Shown piece by piece: positions 1 through 7,958 of a stretch of 21,378 nt of DNA. Below the pieces are notes generated by a model, which was given only the letters and a program-made list of their open reading frames with translations, had not been told where the DNA came from and made no database searches. A program made the position numbers and the translations under genes. Source of the stretch: Minisyncoccota bacterium (GTDB lineage Bacteria; Patescibacteriota; Minisyncoccia; UBA6257; GWB1-50-10). Where the stretch lies: positions 1 through 21,378 of the forward strand of contig JAGUWR010000030.1 of assembly GCA_020062265.1 (NCBI GenBank), written 5' to 3'. The number at the start of each line of letters is the position of its first letter. Within the stretch, counting starts at the first letter, position 1.

Positions 1-73
1 AACGATGGCGGCGGTTCAATTCATTCGGTCGTCAATAACCCGCCAAAAAAATCAATCAATTTAATTAAACAGA
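1..73. other. Unassigned left edge (end of an upstream gene or spacer)
   Basis: All three forward frames reach a stop here (frame 1 at 94-96, frame 2 at 62-64, frame 3 at 36-38), so any of them could carry the C-terminus of an upstream gene cut by the window edge. The frame-1 peptide begins NDGGGSIHSVVNN and ends in a Lys/Ile-rich tail. I do not recognise it. The composition is AT-rich from about base 44 on, which suggests spacer there. Confidence 0.3.
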
Positions 74-108
74 AAATCCTAAATCCTAAATCCTAAATAC
101 TAAACAAT
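74..108. repeat. Heptamer tandem repeat abutting the rpsU start codon
   Basis: The 7-bp word aaatcct occurs three times in tandem (74-80, 81-87, 88-94), followed by two diverged units, aaatact (95-101) and aaacaat (102-108). The next base is the A of the rpsU ATG. No Shine-Dalgarno motif lies in this leader. Similar short-word arrays precede many genes in this window. Confidence 0.85.
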
Positions 109-327
109 ATGCCAACTGAAATAAAAAAACGAGAAAGCGAGAGCATTAATTCTTTTCTCTATCGTTTTAACAAAAAAATTCAGCAAAGCGGTATGTTTAA
201 AGAAGCAAAGAAAAGGCGATTCCGAAACCGTCCCGTTAACCGGGGCCAACGCCGTCTCTCGGCTGTTTACCGCGCCCGGAAAGACAAAGAGATTAAAACT
301 TTAAAAAAGTACGCCCAGTACCAGTAG
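109..327 (+). CDS. rpsU: Small ribosomal subunit protein bS21
   Basis: The 72-residue, very basic protein matches the bS21 family, which binds the 30S platform near the anti-Shine-Dalgarno end of 16S rRNA and helps mRNA binding. The family pattern is visible: an N-terminal Glu-rich strand, the central FNKKIQQSGMFKEAKKRRF segment (roughly residues 20-38), then an Arg/Lys-rich helical tail. The length is usual for bS21. The ATG at 109 lies directly after a heptamer repeat with no Shine-Dalgarno motif. The gene ends in TAG at 325-327, 20 bases before the chosen ybeY start. Confident on family; its being first in this run of genes is only what the window shows. Confidence 0.9.
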   Translation: MPTEIKKRESESINSFLYRFNKKIQQSGMFKEAKKRRFRNRPVNRGQRRLSAVYRARKDKEIKTLKKYAQYQ

Positions 328-347
328 TAGAACTGCGATTGCAACTT

Positions 348-716
348 ATGGGATTAACTCACGGTGAAGCAAAAGCTCTACTGTCCCCCAAAGCAAGACA
401 CAAACTCCGCGTCTTTCTTGAGGTTTATCTCGTCAATGGCCCCCAAATAAGGCGGCTTAACAGAATATTTCGGGGCAAAGATAAGGCGACAAACGTTTTG
501 GCTTTTCCTTCAGACGGTTTCCCCGGGCCGGATACTCAACTTCATTTTCTCGGTGAAATCTACCTCTGCCCAAACTACATCCGTCGTCACGGCGAAGATA
601 CCCGCCGTCTTGCCATCCACGGCTTTCTCCATCTTTTGGGGTATACACACAAAAAAAGGAGTGATAGGATAAAAATGGAGGATTTAGAGGATAAAATTTT
701 AGTATGGGTCAGTTAA
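348..716 (+). CDS. ybeY: Endoribonuclease / rRNA maturation factor YbeY
   Basis: YbeY is a metal-dependent endoribonuclease needed for 16S rRNA 3' end maturation and 70S quality control. The zinc site H-x3-H-x5-H is present as HGFLHLLGYTH near residues 91-101, followed by the expected acidic MEDLE segment. The family usually has GYDH, and here the Asp is Thr. The upstream FRGKDKATNVLAFP segment matches the conserved RGKDxxTDVLSFP, with Asn for Asp. I chose the ATG at 348; an in-frame TTG at 339 would add three residues. The N-terminus is short for the family (about 123 residues versus about 150). The 3' end overlaps ftsA by 13 bases, suggesting coupled translation. Confidence 0.87.
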   Translation: MGLTHGEAKALLSPKARHKLRVFLEVYLVNGPQIRRLNRIFRGKDKATNVLAFPSDGFPGPDTQLHFLGEIYLCPNYIRRHGEDTRRLAIHGFLHLLGYTHKKRSDRIKMEDLEDKILVWVS

Positions 717-1912
717 TAACGGCGTTAGACATCGGCTCGGCCAACATTAAAGGGCTCGTTGTAGAGCTGCGCAAAGACAGTGCCTTTTCCGTCATTACTG
801 TTTTTCAGCAGCCGTCAGCCGGTTTGCGTCGAGGAGTAATTGTTGATGTTGAAGAAGTAACGTCCGTCCTCCGCTCTCTCATTGTTGATCTCCAAAAAAT
901 TTCAAAAAAAGCGGTTCAAAATATTTTTGTAAATCTAAATAGCGACCAGGTAAAGCCGCGGCTTTCGCGGGGCACGGCGGCGGTCGCCCGAGCCGACCAG
1001 GAAATTCAACAGGATGACGTTGAACGCGCCGTCCAGGCTTCCCGGGCGGTCAAGGTTTCGGCCAATTCTCTTATTCTTCACAATATAACGCGCGAATTTA
1101 TTGTTGATGACGTTGGCGGTATTCCCGATCCGGTCGGGATGATAGGGAGTCGGGTGGAGACAAATACGCTCGTTATTGAGGCCTTTGCCCCCCATTTTTA
1201 TACTCTCACCAGAGCCATAGAACGGGTAGGCGGGAGAGTTTCCGGCGTGGTTTTTAGCCCTCTCGCCGCCGCTCGAGCGGTTCTTTCCAAACGCCAAAGA
1301 GAGCTTGGTGTTTTAATGATTGATTTTGGTTTCGGTACGACTTCGATTGCGGTTTATGAAGAGAACAAAGTCCTTCATGCTAAGAGTTTGCCGGTTGGTT
1401 CAACGTATCTGACTAATGACATAGCGATCGGTCTTCGAGCGCCGGTTGAAGCGGCGGAAAAACTTAAACTTACCTATGGTTACGCCGTTTCCAAAGACGT
1501 ATCGAGGCGCGAGGTAATCAATCTTCAAGAAATCGATTCATCGTTGAGAGTAGAGATCTCCCGCCGGTTTTTGGCCGAGGTAATTGAGGTGCGACTTGCG
1601 GAAATTTTAGGTCTGATTAATAATGAGTTAAAAGCACTTGGTCATATTGAATTGCCGGCCGGAGTAGTGATGGTTGGCGGAGGAGTGAAACTGAAAGGTC
1701 TGGTTGATTTAGTGCGGCAGGAGTTGAAACTGACGGTTCAGATGGGGTTGCCGGACTTGAGCCGTTTCGAAATCGCTAACCCGACTAATCACGAACTCCT
1801 TGACGATCCCTCTTTCGCTACCGCCGTTGGTTTGGTGCTTTGGGGTGCCGAGCGGGTCGGGAGTAAACCGGGCAGCAGCATTATTGATTTTTTCAAAAAT
1901 CTTTTTCCGTAA
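704..1912 (+). CDS. ftsA: Cell division protein FtsA
   Basis: FtsA is an actin-fold ATPase that anchors FtsZ filaments to the membrane at the division site. Visible signatures are the phosphate-1 loop DIGSANIKG (residues 9-17), the phosphate-2 region IDFGFGTTSIAVY (near 200-215), and the adenosine motif VVMVGGGVKLKGL in the C-terminal third. The protein ends in SIIDFFKNLFP, a short amphipathic helix of the kind FtsA uses to bind membrane. The 402-residue length is normal. The ATG lies inside the end of ybeY, with AGAGG at 686-690 as a possible ribosome site. ftsZ follows after 6 bases, the classical division-gene pair. Confidence 0.95.
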   Translation: MGQLITALDIGSANIKGLVVELRKDSAFSVITVFQQPSAGLRRGVIVDVEEVTSVLRSLIVDLQKISKKAVQNIFVNLNSDQVKPRLSRGTAAVARADQEIQQDDVERAVQASRAVKVSANSLILHNITREFIVDDVGGIPDPVGMIGSRVETNTLVIEAFAPHFYTLTRAIERVGGRVSGVVFSPLAAARAVLSKRQRELGVLMIDFGFGTTSIAVYEENKVLHAKSLPVGSTYLTNDIAIGLRAPVEAAEKLKLTYGYAVSKDVSRREVINLQEIDSSLRVEISRRFLAEVIEVRLAEILGLINNELKALGHIELPAGVVMVGGGVKLKGLVDLVRQELKLTVQMGLPDLSRFEIANPTNHELLDDPSFATAVGLVLWGAERVGSKPGSSIIDFFKNLFP

Positions 1913-1918
1913 AAAATA

Positions 1919-3076
1919 ATGAAAAGGCGCGCTAAAAAAAAATTAAAAATTTCAAAGCCAATCCACTGTCCCAAGGTCGGTCATGCGGCGATTAAAGTGG
2001 TTGGGGTGGGCGGCGGCGGAGGCAACGCTATTACCAGAATGATGAGTGCCGTCAAGCTGCGAGGCGTTGAGTTCATCGCCATAAACACCGATGCTCAAGA
2101 TCTTAATTATGTCCGGGCCCACCGCAAGCTTTACATCGGCCGCGCCCTTACCAAAGGTCTCGGCGCCGGGATGAATCCGGAAATCGGCAAGCAAGCGGTT
2201 GAGGAAAATCGTTCGGAGATCGCCGAAGCGCTTGAAAAAACAGATATCGTTTTTATAACCGCTGGTTTTGGCGGCGGCACCGGTACCGGCGGCGGCCCTA
2301 TTATCGCTGAGATTGCCAGAGAGAAGGGGATTCTTACCGTCGGCATCATTACCAAACCGTTTACTTTCGAAGGCGCTCAGAGAATGAATATTGCTCAAGA
2401 AGGAATCGCCCGTTTCAAGGATAAAGTTGACGCGCTCGTCGTTATCCCCAACGACCGCATCTTTAATATTATTGATAAAAATACCTCTCTCACTCGCGCC
2501 TTCAGTTATATTGATGATGTTCTTAAGAATGCGGTTCAGGCCGTTGCCGACATTATCAACACGCCGGGCATTATTAACGTTGATTTTGCCGACATAAAAA
2601 CTATTATGAAAGACGCCGGTACCGCTTTGGTAGGCATTGGCATGGCGGCTGGTCCGGAGCGGGGGGTCAAAGCAGTCAATTTAGCAGTTAATTCGCCGCT
2701 CTTGGAAGTTTCAATTGAGGGCGCGAAGGGCGTTCTTTTCAGCGTTGCCGGCGGTCGTGATCTGAAAATGATTGAAGTTAACGAGGTAGCAAAAGCCATC
2801 GCCGAAAATCTTGATGCTAACGCAAAAGTAATCTTCGGCGCCTATCACGACCACGCCATTAAAGATAAACAAATTAAGGTAACGGTAATTGCCACCGGGT
2901 TTAACGGGTTGATGACCCAGCGTCTTCAAACACCCAATCTTTTTCTCGAACAGATTTTTAAAAGTAAAGATAAAGAAGGGAACGGAGACGAACTTAAGGT
3001 TGTCGATGATAAATCAGCCCCACCAAAAGAAGACGTTTTGGGAGTACCGGCTTTCCTCAGAAAGCGCAAGAGATAA
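1919..3076 (+). CDS. ftsZ: Cell division GTPase FtsZ
   Basis: FtsZ is the tubulin homologue that polymerises with GTP to form the division ring. The tubulin signature GGGTGTG lies at residues 118-124, preceded by the N-terminal VVGVGGGGGNA loop, and the catalytic T7-loop region reads NVDFADIKTIM. The last residues, VPAFLRKRKR, match the conserved C-terminal peptide that binds FtsA and other partners. The N-terminus carries a basic extension of about 20 residues (MKRRAKKKLKISK) before the GTPase core. The linker before the C-terminal peptide is short, consistent with the 385-residue total. It follows ftsA by 6 bases and precedes alaS by 9, so all three are probably co-transcribed. Confidence 0.96.
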   Translation: MKRRAKKKLKISKPIHCPKVGHAAIKVVGVGGGGGNAITRMMSAVKLRGVEFIAINTDAQDLNYVRAHRKLYIGRALTKGLGAGMNPEIGKQAVEENRSEIAEALEKTDIVFITAGFGGGTGTGGGPIIAEIAREKGILTVGIITKPFTFEGAQRMNIAQEGIARFKDKVDALVVIPNDRIFNIIDKNTSLTRAFSYIDDVLKNAVQAVADIINTPGIINVDFADIKTIMKDAGTALVGIGMAAGPERGVKAVNLAVNSPLLEVSIEGAKGVLFSVAGGRDLKMIEVNEVAKAIAENLDANAKVIFGAYHDHAIKDKQIKVTVIATGFNGLMTQRLQTPNLFLEQIFKSKDKEGNGDELKVVDDKSAPPKEDVLGVPAFLRKRKR

Positions 3077-3085
3077 TTCTTCTCG

Positions 3086-4843
3086 ATGAGTTCAGAAAAA
3101 GTTCGAAAACTGTTTCTCAGATTCTTTGAGGAAAGAGGACACAAAGTAGCGCTTTCGTATTCTCTTATCCCCGACGACCCTTCGGTGCTCCTCACCACCG
3201 CCGGGATGCAGCAATTCAAACGTTATTTCACCGGCGAGCTTGACCCGTTGAAAGATTTTGGCAGTAAAAACACCGTTTCAATACAGAAATGTTTTCGAAC
3301 TTCTGACATTGACGAGGTGGGTGACGAGTCGCATCTTACCTTTTTTGAGATGCTTGGCCATTTCTCATTCGGTGAATATTTCAAAAAAGAAACGATTGAG
3401 TGGACGTTTGAGCTTCTAACGAAGACATTCGGCATCAACCCGGAAAGGATTTCGGCGACGGTTTTTGAAGGAGACACTGACGTTCCCTTTGATAAAGAAT
3501 CTTTTGGGGAGTGGAGCAAACTTTTGCCAAAAGAGCGGATTGGAAAAGGATCGCGGGCGGCGGGTAACTTTTGGGGACCGGCCGGCATCGAGGGACCGTG
3601 CGGCGCTTGCAATGAGGTTTATGTGGACGGGGTTGAAGTTGCCACCTTGGTCTTTATGGAATACTATTGTCATTCTGACCGGAAGCTTAAACAGCTGGTT
3701 CAAAAAGGGGTTGATGTGGGTTGGGGTTTTGAACGACTGGTAGCCATCCTCCAAGGAACAAGGAATGTTTTTGAAATTGACCTTCTCCAGCCAATTGTTT
3801 CTAAAATCCGGGAACGAGTGCCTCAACTTAATGAAAAAAATCAAAGAATTTTTACCGACCATATTCGGGCCGGAGTATTTTTAGCGGCTGACGGTTTGCG
3901 GCCGAGTAATAAAGAAGCCGGTTATATCTTAAGGAGGCATCTCCGCCGCCTCCTGGCCTACCAAATTAAATATGATGTGCATTCTGATATTTTCCCGACC
4001 GTGGTAAAAATAATCACGGAAAAATACAAAAGTTTTTATCCGGAACTAAAAAAAGAAAAAGAAATTCTTAAGGTCTTTGAAGATGAACGTTTCCGCTTCC
4101 AGAAAACCCTGTGTCAGGGGATTTTGGAAATTGAACGCTGCCATTCAAGAAATGAAAAAATTGATGCCCAAAAAGCTTTCTACCTTTATGAAACATTTGG
4201 TCTACACTTTGAACTTATTAAAGAATTGGCGCCGAAAAATTTAATAGAAGATTTGAAAAAAGAGGATTTTGACAAAGAATTTGAAAAACATCAGGAGATT
4301 TCTAAAGCCGGCGCCGAAAAAAAATTCGGCGGTCACGGTCTTATTTTAGATACCGGCGAACTTAAAGCCGGCAATCCGGAGGAGCTTAAAAAAGTTACCC
4401 GGCTTCATACTGCCACTCATCTTCTCCATCAGGCGCTTCGCGACGTCCTCGGCGATTCAGCCCGACAGATGGGATCTGATGTCAATGCCGAACGCACCCG
4501 TTTTGATTTCACCTTTCCGCGCAAACTGACGCCGGAAGAGATTAAAAAAATAGAAAACATTATTAATCAAAAAATATCCGAAGATTTACCGGTTTCGTTC
4601 AAAGAGCTACCCAAAGAGGAAGCCGAGAAAACCGGTGCCTTGCATTTTTTTAAACTTAAGTATCCCGAGCAAGTGAAAATTTATTTTATTGGCGATTCTT
4701 TTGAGACCGCCTACAGCCGGGAATTCTGCGGTGGTCCCCATGTGACGCACACGGGCGAGATAGGTGAATTCAAAATTATAAAAGAAGAAGCAGTTGCAGC
4801 TGGAGTAAGACGCATCCGAGCGGCATCCTTTATGTTGAAGTAA
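3086..4843 (+). CDS. alaS: Alanyl-tRNA synthetase, short form without C-Ala domain
   Basis: This class II synthetase charges tRNA-Ala and clears mischarged Ser/Gly-tRNA. In order, the protein shows the aminoacylation core (start near VRKLFLRFFEERGH, motif 2 around QKCFRTSDIDEVG, motif 3 as VGWGFERLVAIL), the tRNA-recognition helices, and the editing domain with its metal ligands HTATH (residues 441-445) and CGGPH (548-552). It stops about 30 residues after the CGGPH motif, so the coiled-coil and glycine-rich C-Ala domain of E. coli AlaRS (876 residues) is absent; the total is 585. The reading frame is intact and the stop shares one base with the secD start, so this is a genuine short form rather than a truncation. 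Confidence 0.94.
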   Translation: MSSEKVRKLFLRFFEERGHKVALSYSLIPDDPSVLLTTAGMQQFKRYFTGELDPLKDFGSKNTVSIQKCFRTSDIDEVGDESHLTFFEMLGHFSFGEYFKKETIEWTFELLTKTFGINPERISATVFEGDTDVPFDKESFGEWSKLLPKERIGKGSRAAGNFWGPAGIEGPCGACNEVYVDGVEVATLVFMEYYCHSDRKLKQLVQKGVDVGWGFERLVAILQGTRNVFEIDLLQPIVSKIRERVPQLNEKNQRIFTDHIRAGVFLAADGLRPSNKEAGYILRRHLRRLLAYQIKYDVHSDIFPTVVKIITEKYKSFYPELKKEKEILKVFEDERFRFQKTLCQGILEIERCHSRNEKIDAQKAFYLYETFGLHFELIKELAPKNLIEDLKKEDFDKEFEKHQEISKAGAEKKFGGHGLILDTGELKAGNPEELKKVTRLHTATHLLHQALRDVLGDSARQMGSDVNAERTRFDFTFPRKLTPEEIKKIENIINQKISEDLPVSFKELPKEEAEKTGALHFFKLKYPEQVKIYFIGDSFETAYSREFCGGPHVTHTGEIGEFKIIKEEAVAAGVRRIRAASFMLK

Positions 4844-6087
4844 TGTTACTAAGTATGAAAAGACGCGGCATCGCTATTTTAATTTTTATCATTGTTGTTT
4901 CGATTACGGCCGGTGTTTTTGTTCACCAGCCGTTTTGGCAAAAAATTAACGGTTTCCGTCCTTGGAGTTTGGGCCTTGATTTAGCGGGCGGCAGCTATCT
5001 TGTTTATAAAATTGATCTCAGCCAAGTTGATGCTTTAGACCAAGACGCGGCGGTAAAAGGCCTCCGCGACGTTATTGAGCGGCGGGTCAATCTTTTCGGC
5101 GTGAGTGAGCCGCGGGTTTACACCGAGACGGCCGCTGACGAGAAGCGGCTCATTGTCGAGCTTGCCGGCGTAAAGGAAATAAGTGCGGCGATCCGAATTA
5201 TAGGTGAAACCCCTTTTCTTGATTTCCGGGAGGTTACTGAGGATTCTTTTATACCGACCGCTCTTAACGGCCGCTATGTGAAGAACGCTCGGGTTGATTT
5301 TGATTCTATTACCCGCCAGTCGGTCGTGGCCCTTGAATTTACTGCCGAAGGCGCTGAAATTTTCGAAGAGCTAACCGAACAAAACATCGGTCGGCCGATT
5401 GCGATTTTCCTTGATAACCAGCTGATTGAAATGCCGGTGGTCAGAGAGAAGATTAGCGGCGGCCGGGCCCAGATTACCGGAAATTTCACTCTTGATTCGG
5501 CGCGCGAGCTTGTGCAGCGGTTCAATGCCGGTGCCCTCCCGGCGCCGATTACCCTCGTCAACCAGCAGACCGTGAGCGCCGAGCTTGGCGAGGATTCGCT
5601 TGATCGGGCGATTCAAGCCGGGGCAATCGGTACGCTCGCCATAATGCTTTTTATGATTGCTTACTATCGCGGCTTCGGCCTCTTTGCTTTTTTTGCTCTG
5701 TTGATGTATATGGCTCTGACCCTGGCGGTTTTTAAAATTATTCCCATTACTCTCACCCTGGCCGGTATTGCTGGTTTTATTCTGTCGATAGGTATGGCGG
5801 TTGACGCCAACATTCTTGTTTTTGAACGGACACGGGAAGAACTTAAAAAAGGACTTCCCAGAACGGCGGCGGTCGAGGAAGGTTTCCGCCGCGCCTGGAC
5901 GTCAATCCGCGATTCCAATATCACCACTCTCATTACCTCGCTCATTTTGTATTATTTCACCTCAAGCTTTGTTCGCGGTTTTGCTCTGGCTCTGGCCATC
6001 GGTGTTCTGGTGAGTATGTTTAGCGCCATTACCATTACCAGAACGATGCTTAGGGTTTTTTTAGCAAAGACAAAACAAAATGATTGA
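4843..6087 (+). CDS. secD: Protein translocase subunit SecD
   Basis: SecD is a membrane protein that with SecF uses proton-motive force to help SecYEG export proteins. A first membrane segment at about residues 9-27 is followed by the conserved LGLDLAGGSYLVY motif (from residue 43), an extracytoplasmic P1-type domain, then five more hydrophobic segments, including the SIGMAVDANILVFERTREEL motif typical of SecD/RND proteins. The 414-residue length fits the short form of bacterial SecD. The ATG at 4843 overlaps the alaS stop in a TAATG junction; a second in-frame ATG at 4855 is also plausible. The end overlaps secF by 8 bases, implying coupled translation and balanced dosage. Confidence 0.94.
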   Translation: MLLSMKRRGIAILIFIIVVSITAGVFVHQPFWQKINGFRPWSLGLDLAGGSYLVYKIDLSQVDALDQDAAVKGLRDVIERRVNLFGVSEPRVYTETAADEKRLIVELAGVKEISAAIRIIGETPFLDFREVTEDSFIPTALNGRYVKNARVDFDSITRQSVVALEFTAEGAEIFEELTEQNIGRPIAIFLDNQLIEMPVVREKISGGRAQITGNFTLDSARELVQRFNAGALPAPITLVNQQTVSAELGEDSLDRAIQAGAIGTLAIMLFMIAYYRGFGLFAFFALLMYMALTLAVFKIIPITLTLAGIAGFILSIGMAVDANILVFERTREELKKGLPRTAAVEEGFRRAWTSIRDSNITTLITSLILYYFTSSFVRGFALALAIGVLVSMFSAITITRTMLRVFLAKTKQND

Positions 6088-6970
6088 CGTTATCGGCAAA
6101 AGAAAAATTTATCTTGGCATCTCATCGGTTTTGGTTTTGGTAAGCTTGATTTTAATTTTATCTTTCGGTTTGCGGCAGGGGATTGATCTCCGGGGCGGTA
6201 CCGAATGGCGGCTTGAAGTTCCTTCAGTAACCGGAGAAGAACTTCAGACGGCGCTTATAGAAATTAGCGGGTTAACGAGCATAGGTGTTAAGCGAATTGG
6301 TGACGAGCCGGTCCTTCATCTGCCGCCGATTGATGAGGAAACTCACCAGTATTATTTGGATGAACTCCGAGCGCGCTTCGGCGAAATTAACGAGATGAGT
6401 TTTTCCAGCATTGGTCCGACAATCGGCGCCGAACTCCGCCGCCGTGCCGTCTGGGCGATTATCCTTGTTTTAATCAGCATTTCCGCTTATGTTGCCTTTG
6501 TTTTTCGAAAAACTTCTTTCAAAATACGATCGTGGAAATACGGTTTGACCACCCTGATTACTCTTTTTCATGACGTCAGTATTCCTACCGGTCTCCTTGC
6601 CGTTCTCGGCTGGTGGCAGGGGATTGAGATTGATATTAATTTCATCGTTGCTCTTCTGGTGGTGATGGGTTTCTCGGTTCATGATACTATCGTGGTCTTT
6701 GATCGAATCAGAGAAAATTTAATAATCAGCCGCGAGCGGCGGACGCCCTTAGCTGAAATCATCAATCACAGCGTCCGTGAAACTCTTGCTCGTTCCGTAA
6801 ATACTTCACTGACTCTTATTTTTGTGCTTGTTGCGTTGGTCCTTTTAGGTCCGCCTTCGCTGGTTTACTTCGTTCTGACAATTCTCGTTGGAACTATAAT
6901 TGGCACTTATTCGTCTATTTTCGTCGCTAGCCCGCTTCTTTATGTCTGGACGGGCGATTTGCAAAAATAA
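6080..6970 (+). CDS. secF: Protein translocase subunit SecF
   Basis: SecF is the membrane partner of SecD. The sequence has an N-terminal membrane segment, the GIDLRGGTEWRLE motif (near residue 34), a small extracytoplasmic domain, and a C-terminal block of hydrophobic segments carrying FSVHDTIVVFDRIREN, the family's signature in the fourth membrane segment. The 296-residue length is normal. The gene starts inside the last codons of secD and ends in TAA 28 bases before rpsL. No terminator is visible in that gap, so read-through into the ribosomal genes is possible. Confidence 0.94.
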   Translation: MIDVIGKRKIYLGISSVLVLVSLILILSFGLRQGIDLRGGTEWRLEVPSVTGEELQTALIEISGLTSIGVKRIGDEPVLHLPPIDEETHQYYLDELRARFGEINEMSFSSIGPTIGAELRRRAVWAIILVLISISAYVAFVFRKTSFKIRSWKYGLTTLITLFHDVSIPTGLLAVLGWWQGIEIDINFIVALLVVMGFSVHDTIVVFDRIRENLIISRERRTPLAEIINHSVRETLARSVNTSLTLIFVLVALVLLGPPSLVYFVLTILVGTIIGTYSSIFVASPLLYVWTGDLQK

Positions 6971-6998
6971 TTTAGCTCGTGTAAACTAACCAACGCTT

Positions 6999-7409
6999 AT
7001 GTCGACCACTAATCAGTTAATTAAGCGAGGCCGAAAGAAACTTGAGGGCAGAGATAAGACCCCGGCTCTTGGGTTTTATTTTAATTCTTTGAAGAACCGG
7101 CCGGTGGTATCGTCCTCGCCTTTCAAACGCGGCGTCTGTCTCAAAGTTTTCACTACCACTCCTAAGAAACCAAACTCGGCGCTCCGAAAAGTGGCGCGAG
7201 TCCGGCTTACCAATGGAATGGAAATTACCGCTTATATCCCCGGCGAGGGTCATAATCTCCAGGAACACTCGGTGGTAATGATCCGCGGCGGTCGAGTTAA
7301 AGACCTCCCCGGCGTTCGTTACCACATTGTGCGCGGCGTTCTTGATACTGCCGGCGTGGAGAGGAAACAGCAACGGTCAAAATATGGGGCAAAAACACCA
7401 AAACAGTAA
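6999..7409 (+). CDS. rpsL: Small ribosomal subunit protein uS12
   Basis: uS12 sits at the decoding centre of the 30S subunit. The hallmark [19 protein letters not shown] is present, with K56 and K57 equivalent to the lysines at which streptomycin resistance arises in other bacteria; both are the wild-type residue here. The second loop, [13 protein letters not shown], is also intact. Between the N-terminus and KRGVC there are about a dozen more residues than in E. coli, resembling the longer Bacillus-type N-terminal region. Length is 136 residues. The ATG at 6999 has no Shine-Dalgarno motif nearby. It is the first gene of a str-type cluster (rpsL-rpsG-fusA). Confidence 0.96.
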   Translation: MSTTNQLIKRGRKKLEGRDKTPALGFYFNSLKNRPVVSSSPFKRGVCLKVFTTTPKKPNSALRKVARVRLTNGMEITAYIPGEGHNLQEHSVVMIRGGRVKDLPGVRYHIVRGVLDTAGVERKQQRSKYGAKTPKQ

Positions 7410-7410
7410 T

Positions 7411-7449
7411 TTTAAGTAATTAAGTAATTACCTAATTACTTACTTAATT
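7411..7449. repeat. AT-rich direct and inverted repeat in the rpsL-rpsG spacer
   Basis: The word aagtaatt is repeated in tandem (7414-7421, 7422-7429) and is then followed by its complement (taattactt at 7433-7441, then acttaatt). The spacer could therefore fold into an imperfect AT-only stem, with slippage between the two repeats. It is too weak to be a standard intrinsic terminator. Confidence 0.7.
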
Positions 7450-7468
7450 GCCAAATTACAAAGTCTTA

Positions 7469-7942
7469 ATGAGAAAACGAAGCTACTACAAAAAAAGAGA
7501 CCACAAAGCCGATTATGAGCATAACCGGGTGGATGTCAGCCGTTTTATTAATTATCTAATGAAGGACGGTAAAAAAACCGTAGCTGAAGATGTATTCTAT
7601 AAGGCCCTTGATGAAATAAAAAAAAATGTAAAAGAAGATCCGGTGAGAGTATTTGAAGAAGCAATTAAAAATGCTTCGCCGCTGCAAGAAGTGGTCTCCC
7701 GTCGAATCGGCGGCGCCAACTATCAGATCCCCCGGGAAGTGCGGCCGGAGCGAAAATTTTTCTTGGCTACCAATTGGATTATTAGTGCCGCCAGGGTGAA
7801 GAAAGGCAAACCAATGCATCAAAAGCTTGCCGAAGAGCTAGTGGCCGCGTCAAAAAATGAAGGTGCGGCGATTAAAAAAAAGCAGGATATGCATAAAATG
7901 GCAGAAGCGAATAGAGCGTTTGCGTCTCTCTTGAGACGATAG
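7469..7942 (+). CDS. rpsG: Small ribosomal subunit protein uS7
   Basis: uS7 nucleates assembly of the 30S head and lines the E site. The family pattern is clear: basic N-terminus, SRFINYLMKDGKKTVAEDVFYKAL (from about residue 24), the beta-hairpin region VVSRRIGGANYQIPREVRPERK, and the C-terminal MHKMAEANRAFASLLRR. I chose the ATG at 7469, which gives the usual 157 residues. An in-frame TTG at 7448 lies in the repeat-rich spacer and would add seven residues not seen in the family. fusA follows after 16 bases. Confidence 0.94.
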   Translation: MRKRSYYKKRDHKADYEHNRVDVSRFINYLMKDGKKTVAEDVFYKALDEIKKNVKEDPVRVFEEAIKNASPLQEVVSRRIGGANYQIPREVRPERKFFLATNWIISAARVKKGKPMHQKLAEELVAASKNEGAAIKKKQDMHKMAEANRAFASLLRR

Positions 7943-7958
7943 AAATTAGGTAAGTTTT

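Noticed and set aside
1952..2398. Minus-strand open frames across ftsZ, ftsA, alaS and secD
   Set aside because: They lie opposite strongly supported genes, have low-complexity or unrecognisable products, and no ribosome site or promoter.
7411..7449. Intrinsic terminator between rpsL and rpsG
   Set aside because: The stem is AT-only and slips between repeat copies, and the genes are a standard co-transcribed pair.
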